Of a stretch of 64,000 nucleotides of DNA, positions 11,644-20,794 are shown piece by piece. The DNA lies in NCBI RefSeq assembly GCF_050947875.1, contig NC_134569.1, forward strand, positions 23,269,631-23,333,630, read 5' to 3'. Below the pieces are notes generated by a model. That model was given only the letters and a program-made list of their open reading frames with translations, did no database searches and was not told the origin of the DNA. Position 1 is the first letter of the stretch. The number at the start of each line of letters is the position of its first letter. The translations under genes and the position numbers were made by a program. Source of the DNA: Dermacentor variabilis (taxonomy: Eukaryota; Arthropoda; Arachnida; Ixodida; Ixodidae).

Positions 11644-11754
11644 GCAGGATATTTACAATAATTGTAGCAGCTGACGAGATGGCAGACAGCGCGCCATGTC
11701 CAGAGCGTCGTCTTCTGCCGACCAAGCTTAAAACTTCTTCGTCAGCGTGTCACA
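11644..11754 (-). repeat. Gypsy A 3' LTR, truncated
   Basis: The minus strand begins TGTGACACGCTG right after a purine-rich ccgctgggggtca, as expected for a polypurine tract next to a 3' LTR. It matches the 5' LTR at 30092-30184 (acaggatattt, aataattgtagcag, agatggtagacagc variants) with a 13-bp extra block. The last ~30 bp of the LTR are missing, replaced by the repeat at 10600-11640. Confidence 0.7.
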
Positions 11755-11894
11755 TGACCCCCAGCGGCTGAAGCACCGGCTCGGTGCTGGTTTGGAGGCT
11801 GGCGAGTGATACAACTTAAGAGGAAGCTTTAGGTCGGGCCAACTCTGACGCGGCCTATTCAAATACATGTAAAACGCAGAAACGGACGGATGGA

Positions 11895-13420
11895 CAGACG
11901 GAAAAAAGTGTAATGGGAAAAGGACCTGCGAGGTTGCCAGCCCGGGCTCAGGCCACCCGGGCATTATGTGAGGTGAGGCATAGCCTTTCCACCGCTGCCC
12001 GGGCCCGCTGGATAGCCCATAATTGGTCGTGTAGTTCCGAGCTAGTCAGAGCGCTTAGCCATCGCTCCTCGAGAAGGTCCGGTTCTATCTTGTCCTCTAC
12101 ATACACTGATCTGATCTGTGTGCACTTCCATAAGATGTGTGCCATGTCTGCGTGTTCGTGTTTGCAGAGCTCGCAGCTCGCGTCTGGATATTGTGTTGAG
12201 TTTATTCTATTTGAGTGTATTGAGTTTCGGAACGTTCTGGTTTGCAATATTCTCCAATCTGTTTCTTGAGACCTGTCGAGTTGTTTGTGGGGTTGTGGGT
12301 ATGCTTCTCTTTGTTTCGTGTAGTGCGTCAGTATATCGTGGTACGTGACCAGTCTGTCCCCGTCGTCATTTATCGCTTCTTCGTCGTCCTCGCCTCCTCC
12401 GTCTTCTCCATCGCCTCCGCCGCAGTCCTTCCCAGAGGGTTGCGGGGTGTTGGGCCGTCACTGTGCGTGCCGCGGTGGGTTAGTTTTTCGCGCTACTCGG
12501 TGGGCCTTCTCGCTGAGGTTGGGAGGGGCATTCGTGGTAACTTCTCCCATATGTGCCGGGATCCATTTGAGGTATTTGGTTGTAATTTTGCCGTTCTTAA
12601 AGTCTTCTGCTCTGCGGTTCAGGATTTTGGCTGCCTCGGTGGAGACCCAGCCCTTTGTGAAATTCCTAATAGCCGTCTAGGAGTCGCTGATTACTGTTCT
12701 GTATTGTTGCCGACCGTTGATTACAGCCAATGCGATTGCCGTTTCTTTCGCTGCCTCCGACGATCTGGTCCTTGCGGAGCCCGCAGTCACGGTCTTTCCT
12801 TTCGTGCACACGACCGCCATGCGAAGAGGGAGTTACCTTTGTCAACGGCGACACCACCATTGTCGTCCCGGTTTCTGGGGTACTGCGCGGCATCTACGAA
12901 GAGCACCCCCTCCCGCGCGCCGTGGTTTTTGAGAATCGTTTTCGTGCGGCATTTTCTTCTCTCGACATTGTGCACGGGGTGCATGTTCTTCGGGATATTT
13001 TCCGTGTTAGTTGCGGCTCGGACGTCTGGGTGAATCCGCGTCTTGGGGCCGTTCATTCCATGGTAGTTTATGCCGATCTTTTCCATGATTTCTCTGCCCG
13101 CCTTGGTTCCGGAGAGTCTTTCGAGTTGCGCTATCCTCTGTGCTTCCGCGATTTCCTCCAGCGTGTTATGTACCCCGAGTTGTAGTAACTTTTCGTTTCT
13201 TGTGTATTGGGGGAGACCCAGTGCTGTTCTGTACGCTTTTCTAATGAGCGCGTCGATCTTGTCTTTCTCAGCCTTGTTCCAGTGGACGAACGCCGCCACG
13301 TACGCGACGTGGCTGATCGCGAAGGCCTGAACGAGCCGTACGACGTTTCTTTCTTTAATGCCCCTTCTGTTGATGGAGACTCTCTGTATTAGCCGAATGG
13401 TCGCCGTGACTTTCTTTTCA
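11895..13420 (-). pseudogene. LINE ORF2 3' half (post-RT, RNase H, zinc knuckle)
   Basis: On the minus strand, 13420-12790 encodes the region after RT (INRRGIKERNVVRLVQAFAI, KAYRTALGLPQYT, GVHNTLEEI) and the start of an RNase H domain (LFVDAAQY). 12666 downward continues the RNase H remains with stops. 12247-11948 encodes the C-terminal knuckle CELCKHEHADMAHILWKC and a stop. The same domain order is found in LINE C at 24548-30080. It is 5'-truncated, with its 3' end near 11895, and lies inside the TTAA element. Confidence 0.75.
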
Positions 13421-13597
13421 AAAATTTCAAACATTCGAAAGTTCGAAAGAAAATAGAAATACAATGTTTACAAATTAATAACTCTGCATCAAGAACAGAT
13501 ATCGCGGTTCCGTAAACGGCATCAATTAGATCATTGAAAGCGGACAAATTTGATATGTCAATTTATATCTTACGTGAATTCGTTACGTTGTGTACAA

Positions 13598-13902
13598 CAC
13601 TCTAAGAACAGTTTACACCCTTTGGCTTGCCCCTTCTGCCACACAAAATAATCGTCATCTGCCTTGATGCGTTTCCTTTCTTTATCGCTGCGAGCCCAGA
13701 ACTTTCCAGTAACGAACGGCACGCATCATTATCAGCATAGAACAGTATACACCCTTTGGAGTGCCCCTTATGATAACGCGCGTGCCGTTCGTCGCTGGAA
13801 AGTTCCGGGCTTGCAGCGATAAAGAAACGCATCAAGGCAGATGACGATTATTTTTGTGTGGCAGAAGGGGCAAGCCAAAGGGTGTAAACTGTTCATAGAG
13901 TG
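13598..13902. repeat. Long-hairpin foldback element
   Basis: Two ~128-bp arms are inverted repeats (13598-13727 and 13776-13902). Both outer ends read cactcta.gaacagtttacac in their own orientation. The ~48-bp centre carries a further partial copy of the terminal block (gaacagtatacaccctttgg). There is no ORF. It is nested in the TTAA element. Confidence 0.85.
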
Positions 13903-14260
13903 AAGGGTTCTGCAAAAGCTGTATTTCCATATTAATAATTTTTTTTAGATTCATGTGTGACATATCAATTTTGTCCGCCTTAGATGTATTATGAGATGCA
14001 ATTCACAAAATTGCAATATCATTTTTCATCGCTGAACTAGAGTTCTAAATCTGATAGTTTCGTTTTCTGAAAATTTTCGATTTTCTAAATAAGAATTGGC
14101 GCTCTGTGTTGAAAATTGAAAACCAACAGTCACTAGTTCTTAAGTTTTTCTTTTAAATGCAACAAACCTCGTCAAATTTGGTGCAGTGGTTGCCGAGAAA
14201 AACGAATTATGCTTTTACATGTATTTAGATAGGAGCACCCGAGCTAAAGCTTCCTCTTAA

Positions 14261-15605
14261 GACGCGCGACGTGGAGCGCGTCGGAGCGATGCTGAGCCAT
14301 GGTTGGCAGAAGAGGGGCGATTTCGTACGTGACGTCAGTTACTCGACGCAAGACACGGTAAAGGCCAGAGTAGCGTGAAAGTAACTTCTCCGAGAGGCCA
14401 ACGCGTCGCGACGGTGACCAAAGGAGAACCAGGGCGCCCGTTGTGGACGTCACGATGGCGGACGTCGTATAAGCGCCGCTGATTGTCCTGCGACTCCACA
14501 AGTCGACGTAGGGCAACATGGCGCGCTTCTTGTGCTTTGAATATGGCTTCATGGGCGTACTCAGATGTGAAATTCAGACTAGCAGGCAGAACGGTGTCGA
14601 AAGGTAGCGCAGGGTCGCGGCCAAACAAGAGGAAGAATGGAGAGAAAGAAGCCTGCGGTGTCATGGCGAGACGAATTATAGGCGAAAGTAACGAACAGCA
14701 ACGCAACGTCCCAGCCGCGATGGTCAGCGGAGATATACATGGACAGCATGTCAGTAAGGGTTCGGTTAAGACGCTCGGCTAGACCGTTCGTTTGTGGATG
14801 ATAAGCAGTAGCAAGTTTGTGTTTAGTCGCGCACGAGTGTAGAATGTCATTGACAACTTTAGTAAGAAAGTAGCGGCCTCGGTCGGTGAGGAGCTGTCGA
14901 GGGGCGCCGTCGTGAAAGATGACGTTCTCCAGTAGGAAGTCAGCGACATCGGTCGCACAGCTTGTCGGAAGAGCCCGTGTGATTGCATATCGGGTGGCGT
15001 AGTCTGTTGTTACATCCATCCACTTGTTTCCCGAATCAGACGTAGGAAAAGGGCCTAAAAGATCAACACCTGCACGGAAGAATGGTTCGGATGGTACGTC
15101 AAGTGGTTGAAGGCGGCCAGTAGGGAGTGTCGTCAGCTTTTTGCGTCGTTGACAAAGGTCACACGCAGCGACGTAACGGCAGACGTCACGGTATAGACCA
15201 GGCCAAAAGAAGCGCCGACGAACGCGGTCATAAGTCCGTGACACGCATGTTAGAGCGGTACAATATAGCATCTTAGAGTTCGAACATGCGAAGGGAAGAA
15301 CCCGGGCGTTGTTGAAGTGAGTCGTTGAATAAGGTCTTGTAAGGAGGCGTCCCGACGTGGTGTTCGGCTCCAATATCGCGAAAAGCAGCCAGAGAGAGAA
15401 CGGTGACAGGGATGGCCGGTCGCAGAAACGTCAGGTGGGTCGACAGGATGGCGCGACGAGCAGTCCGCATCTTGATGTAACCGGCTTGTATTATATACAA
15501 CTGAATAATTGTATTCTTAAAAGCGCAGAGCCCAGCGGCCAAGGCACCCTGAAGGATCTTTCAGGGACGAAAGTCAACACGGAGCGTGGTGATCAGTGAT
15601 GACTG
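14261..15605 (-). pseudogene. Gypsy A pol: RNase H end and integrase
   Basis: Starting at 15605 on the minus strand the frame reads VITDHHAPC, then a stop, then LSSLKDPSGCLGRWALR, the end of the gypsy RNase H domain. Integrase follows: the zinc-binding end RRYVAACDLCQRRKK, core acidic residues in AGVDLLGPFP, LLTDRGRYF and GLAERLNRT, and after a frameshift near 14690 and another near 14420 the GPY/F-like module (LLSRYSGLYRVLRRVTDVTY). The last residues HVARLK are interrupted at 14257-14260 by the TTAA element; the final ~20 codons follow at 11815-11755. All three DDE residues are readable, but the frameshifts inactivate the protein. Confidence 0.85.
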
Positions 15606-16467
15606 TGAAGGAAGGAAGGAAGGAAGAAAGAAAGAAGGGGAGAAGGAAAGGCAGGGAGGTTAACCAGTTTAGCTTTACCGGTTTGCTACCCTACACATGG
15701 GAGCGGGATGGGGGATGAAAGATGGGGAGGAGAGAGAGAGAGCACATAACACAGCACACACATCGTCAGTTACAGTCCGTCACTCTTGCGCGGTACGTGA
15801 CATCACTGTCACAGCCGCTTGTCCAAGCCCGTCTCTTTCAAAAACCGAAGTAGTTCCTTCGTCGCCTTCAGCTGCGATGTCTTCCGTCGGCGATATGTGA
15901 AAATAGTTGCAATTGACAATGGTCTATTGTCAAGGTGCACTAGAACGGACGCCAGGGACTGTCTCTGAACATTATATTCAGGACAGTCGCACAGAATGTG
16001 TTCTAGCGTCTCCTCGCAAAGACAGGCATTGCAGAGAGCGTTGTCGGCCATTCCAATGCGAAATGAGTAAGATTTCGTGAAGGCCACCCCTAGCCGTAAG
16101 CGATAAAGTAGAGTAGCCTCTCTTTGGCGGAGTCCAGTTGGCATACAAAGATGCATCAAAGAGGGCAGGTCGTATTGACGATTGCTCCGGTTGGTCTGGC
16201 TGCTTGGTGTGCACCATAGAGAGAGCGTGATCTCCTGTGCAAGCACTCGAAGACTCCTGGCTGCGTCGGACCGTGAAAGTGGTATGGCCTCTTCCTGTGC
16301 GTCTTCAAGAGCTGCCCAAGCGGCATTATCGGCGTCTTCGTTTCCTATGACGCCACAGTGACTTGGAAGCCACTGAAACGTCACGTGATGTCCTTTCTCA
16401 TGTGATGTATGGAGTTGGCATCTAATATCGAATACGAGCTGTTCGAATGGCCCGCGACGCAGAGCCT
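15606..16467 (-). pseudogene. LINE fragment: RNase H and C-terminal knuckle
   Basis: The minus strand reads ALRRGPFEQLVFDIRC, then TFQWLPSHCGVIGNEDADNA (C-terminal half of RNase H), then RLRLGVAFTKSYSFRIGMAD and the knuckle CNACLCEETLEHILCDC, ending KETGLDKRL at a stop (15809-15811). The 3' UTR runs to about 15606 and ends in (TTCC)n. This 0.86-kb piece of a different LINE family lies where gypsy A should have the gag end, protease, RT and most of RNase H, so its arrival came with, or was followed by, a deletion of about 2 kb. Confidence 0.85.
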
Positions 16468-16872
16468 GTGAATTGCCGGCCGTACAAATAGGGGCGGAAT
16501 TTGCCCCTATATGAATTTGAATGGGATGGGTGGTATGGCTAGGGGGTCGAATTCCACGAAAAGCGGCAGTGACGTGAAATACGGCCGATGCGGCCACAAG
16601 TGACGCATATAGGCCTGTCGTCTGGAGTGCGCCATTCGGCCGGGTTGCGATACCGCGTAGGAGCATTCAGGCTGCGGTTGCGTATGACAGTATAGTCAGT
16701 GGGACTGGACGGAGTGTAGTCAGGCCGATTAATTGAGCAGACTTTGGTCAAGCCAACGTTGGCCAACTCCTGGCGCACGACGGACTGGATCAATGAGACG
16801 GTCGCCTGGCAATTGTCGGCGCCATGGGTTGGGGTCGTGACAGGAAATGCGGCTTCTATTTCACGTCGGATG
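16468..16872 (-). pseudogene. Gypsy A gag, C-terminal half
   Basis: Opens on the minus strand with IRREIEAAFPVTTPTHG, then SLIQSVVRQELANVGL and, near 16600-16560, a zinc-knuckle CVTCGRIGRISRHC in which the expected His is Arg. This is the nucleocapsid part of a gypsy gag. Its N-terminal half is at 23792-24452, and the two halves meet in frame once gypsy B is removed. Confidence 0.8.
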
Positions 16873-16876
16873 ATAT

Positions 16877-17319
16877 TGTTACGGTGGGAAAAGAGAACAA
16901 GGTCGTCGACGGTGAAGAAGACGAAACGGCAAGAGCCTCTCGGGATTCTCGGCCTTCTTTTCCAGGGCACCACTGAGCGTGGCTGCTCGTCGGGCATGAC
17001 CACCAGCCTCCGTTGGAGGCTAGGGTCGCCGGCTGGAGAGCATGCTCTCCCACTGCTCCGCACTCGGATTTTCTATTTTGTGGAATGCCTTATTCGTATT
17101 GCACTCCCATGTGATGTGATAAAGTGTGGGTATTGCGCCACACCACGGAATAGGGGCGCCAACCATGCAGGCCGGAGATCGTCATCAACCAATAGAGGAT
17201 GAAGACATCCGGCCCGACCGCTGAATTACTTTTTCTAGAGCAATAAAGTTTACCTCCTCCTCCTCCTCCTCCTCCTCCTCCTCCTCCTCCTCCTCCTCCT
17301 CCTCCTCCTCCTTATTATC

Positions 17320-17365
<46 letters not shown>

Positions 17366-17618
17366 TTATACTCGGTTTTCTTCTGATTATTTCCTTTTTT
17401 TTCTCCAAACACAAAACGTTTACTTTTAAACTCCCACGCTTAAATTGTTGACTCCCTTGTTATTATTATTATTTTTATGCACCTAATTGAATCACCCGAT
17501 TCACGGCCAATCCCCCACTGTGGGTATGTGCCACGGCCACTCAGGACGACAACAACAACAACAGCTGTGTATATACGCTTTGTAAATACACCGTGTAAAT
17601 AGTTTTATACCCGTGACA
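16877..17618 (+). repeat. Gypsy B 5' LTR with a ~600-bp insertion
   Basis: The LTR starts at 16877 and ends CCCGTGACA at 17618. Compared with the 3' LTR, ggattctcgg (to 16952) should be followed directly by cagctgtgtatata (17562). The ~600 bp between are extra. They hold a minus-strand LINE knuckle piece (CPWCGAIPTLYHITWEC, about 17160-17060), an AATAAA-bearing tail (17225-17250), (TCC)n and (ATT)n runs and a LINE 3' terminus (17466-17540) like the one at 23629-23700. Confidence 0.6.
17252..17364 (+). repeat. (TCC)n and (ATT)n microsatellites
   Basis: About 20 TCC units to 17313, then about 15 ATT units. The reading frames of poly-Glu and poly-Ile here are artefacts. The TCC run follows a gagcaataaagttta LINE-like 3' end and probably grew from its tail. 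Confidence 0.9.
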
Positions 17619-17755
17619 TTTTGAAGGATGTGCAGGGTATGAAACCAAGTTCTTCAAGTACTGTGCGCCTCGACCTACCTCTACTGGACGTTCCTCCAAC
17701 ACCACACTAAATTCGCCTAAGATCGACTGATTTTGTTCACGTTCCATCGTAGGTC

Positions 17756-20700
17756 TTGACATACATCGATATGTCGCCTTCTACGCCAGTTCCCGAAGGG
17801 GATTACATCTCCGCTCCCATAACTGCTATCGTTCTTACGCACAGCGTTACTATCCCGCATACAATACTGAGGGTCACAGACAATCGCACGTACCTCCCTG
17901 TGGTGAATTTCCGGCTCGTTAAGCAAATTCTGCCTAAAGATATCACCCTGGCTACAATCACTGCTTTAGAAGTTAGTTGCGTTGAGACTTTTGCCATGGC
18001 TTTTGCCGTCGACGCTTCCTATGAGCCTTTTTGGTCTGCCAAATGTACTGACAACGACATTAGGAAAATGATCGCCCCGAATCTCACTCCTGCGGAGTTT
18101 GAACAGCTCTGCAGTCTATTGCTTTCCTACAAGGATATATTCGACCTGAACAACCGACCCTTAGGCCAGACGTCACTTGTCAAAGATCGTATACATGCAG
18201 GCGATAATCCACCCATCCATCGGCGACTCTACCGAGTTTCAGCTTCGGAGTGGCACGTCATCAAAACGGAAGTAGACAAGATGCTAGCGAAAGACATCAT
18301 TGAACCATCGTCGAGTCCCTGGGCGTCTCCTGTCGTGCTTGTCAAAAAGAAGGACGGCTCATGAAGATTTTGCGTTGATTACCGCTACCTCAACCGCATC
18401 ACGAAGAAGGACGTCTACCCACTACCTCGTATCGATGACGACTTCGATTGCCTATACGGGGCACAGTATTTTTCGTCCATCGACCTACGGTCCGGATATT
18501 GGCAAATCGCTGTCGATGATCTAGATCGTGAAAAGACCGCCTTTATAACGCCTGATAGTCTTCAAAGTTATGCCTTTTGAGCGATGCAACGCTCCGGCTA
18601 CCTTTGAGCGTATGATGGACTCATTACTCCAAGGATTCAAGTGGTCGACTTGTCTCTGCTAACTAGATGATGTCATTGTGTTCTCGCCCTCATTCAGCAC
18701 ACACATTGAGCGCCTTTCAGTTGTACTTGCTGTTTTTCGCAAGGCAGGTCTACAGCTCAACTCCAATAAATGTAACTTCAGCCATCGTGAGATTACTGTT
18801 CTTGGACATGTCGTCAATGCGACTGGCATCCGACCGGACCCCGAGAAAATTCGCGCAGTGAAAGAGCTCCCTGTTCCACGATCCGCAAAATATGTCCGAA
18901 GTTTTGTGGGCCTCTGCTCTTACTTCCGGTGCTTTGTAAAAATTTTGCCACCATATAGCATTCCCTCTCAGAGATCTGCTGAAAAAAAGTGTGCCGTTTT
19001 CATGGGGATCCTCTGAGCCCACCGTCTTTTCACGCCTTACCACCATGCTCACCACCCCAGCGATTCTAGGACACTTCGCTACGTCAGCACCTACAGAGGT
19101 GCGCACCGATGCCAGTGGCCACGGAATCGGTGCAGTCTTGGCCCAAGTTCAACGCTACCATGAACGTGTCATCGCGTACGCTAGCCGTCTTTTGTCACCT
19201 GCGGAGCGGAACTACTCTATTACCGAGCGCGAATGTTTGGCCGTTGTGTGGGCAGTGGCGAAACTCCGCCCCTATTTATACGGCAGGCTCTTTTCCATTG
19301 TAACGGACCACCACGCTCTCTGTTGGCTTTCGTCCTTAAAAGATCCCACAGGGAGGCTTGGACGATGGGCTTTGCGGCTACAAGAGTATTCCCATTCGGT
19401 GGTGTACAGGCCTGGTCGCGCACACAAGGACGGCGACTGCTTGTCCCGTTACCCTGTACACACGCCCGCCAATGCCGACACGGACGCTTCCGCAAGTGTT
19501 CTTTCCATTTCCCAGCTTTTGGACATGGCAAACGAGCAACGCCATGACGCTACTTTGAGGACCCTCATTGGCCGAATTGAATCTGCTCTTACTGATCCAT
19601 CATTACGGTGATTCGTTCTCAACGAAGGGATATTGTGCCGACGCAGTTTTCATCCAGACGGTCCTCCCCTTCTCCTTGTCGTTCCTCAACACCTCCACTT
19701 AACCGTGCTTCAGGAGCTCCATGACACCCTAACTGGCGGACACCTTGGGTTTGCTGGCACTTACGACCGCGTGCGCCGCCGCTTTCCGTATACGGCGCTA
19801 TGTAGCTGCTTGCAAGCCCTGTCAACATCGCAAAAAGCCAGCAACGCTCCCCGCCGTGTACTTACAGCCGATCGACATTCCACCTCAGCCGTTCTTTCGC
19901 GTGGGTTTGGATCTCCTTGGCCCTTTCCCCGAGTTCAGCTCCGGCAACAGGTGGATCGCTGTGGCTACTGATTACGCGACGCGCTATGCCATCACTCGGG
20001 CACTTCCCACGAGCTGCGCAACCGATGTCGCAGATTTCCTACTCCGGGATATCATTTTAATACATGGCGCCCCGCGACAGCTCCTTACTGACCGCGGCCG
20101 CCGCACTTTCCTCTCCCAAGTCATCACCGATATCCTACGCTCATGTTCTACCAAGCACAAACTGGCTACGTCCTATCACCGCCAGACCAACGGCCTTACT
20201 GAGCGACTTAATCGGACTATACTTACATTCTATCGAAATACGTTTCACCCGACCACAAGGACTGGGATGTGGCGCTCCCTTATGTCACGTTCGCCCATAG
20301 TTCATCACGCCACGATACTGCTGGGCATTCCCCCTTTCACTTGCTATTCGATCGTGACCCCGTATTACCCTTGGACGCTTCACTCCCTTTGATACAGGAT
20401 TCGAGGACCGAGTATGCCTGCGACGCCATCGCTCACGCTGACCATGCCCGCCAGCTTGCCCGTACTCGTCTGTTGGCATCGCAGGGATCTCAACGGTACG
20501 TTTACAATCGCCGCCATTGTGACACGTATTTTTCACCAGGCTCTCTCGTACTACTTTGGTCCCCTTGCCACCGAGTGGGGCTCTCTGAGAAACTTCTTCC
20601 GTGCTACAAAGGCCCTTACCGTGCTCTTCGTCAAGTGACGAATGTCACTTACGAGATAATCCCCGAGATCCCCGCCATGCCACCGGCTTCCACAACACCT

Positions 20701-20760
20701 GACGTCGTACACGACTCTCGGCTTAAGCCCTACTATGCCCTTACCGACGGCCCCGTCTGA
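17756..20760 (+). pseudogene. Gypsy B pol: RT, RNase H, integrase
   Basis: 17756-18364 is the RT entry region ending PVVLVKKKDGS, where the usual Trp codon is TGA. RT then continues with [20 protein letters not shown] and [16 protein letters not shown], frameshifts near 18565, and returns. At the catalytic box the sequence reads a TAA stop followed by LDDVIVFSP (18660-18680), so the Tyr of YLDD is replaced by a stop. RNase H at 18991-19611 has RTDASGHGIGAVLAQ and ERECLAVVWAVAK. Integrase at 19619-20760 shows the HLGF.TYDRVRRR zinc region (frameshift near 19790), acidic residues in VGLDLLGPFPE, LLTDRGRR and LTERLNRT, a frameshift near 20260, and a GPYRALRQV module. Full-length domain order but many lesions. 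Confidence 0.88.
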
Positions 20761-20794
20761 AGCACCGGGACGGTGCTTTTTCTGCCGGAGGTCG

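Larger units (their letters stand above)
11820..14256. mobile_element. 2.4-kb element with TTAA duplications and ~50-bp TIRs
   Basis: The ends are gaggaagctttaggtcggg (11820) and the complement of gagctaaagcttcctc (14256). The terminal similarity continues for about 50 bp, up to aaatacatgtaaaa. TTAA flanks both sides (11816-11819, 14257-14260). Removing the element and one TTAA rejoins the gypsy A pol reading frame. TTAA duplication is typical of piggyBac, but no transposase is present and the TIR does not begin with CCC, so I call it a non-autonomous TTAA element. It carries a LINE piece (11895-13420) and a foldback element (13598-13902); without them its own sequence is only about 0.6 kb. 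Confidence 0.75.

Noticed and set aside
12242..13185. Plus-strand ORFs of 263 and 151 aa
   Set aside because: Antisense shadows of the minus-strand LINE ORF2 piece at 11895-13420.
17185..17412. Acidic poly-Glu protein
   Set aside because: Translation of the (TCC)n and (ATT)n runs.
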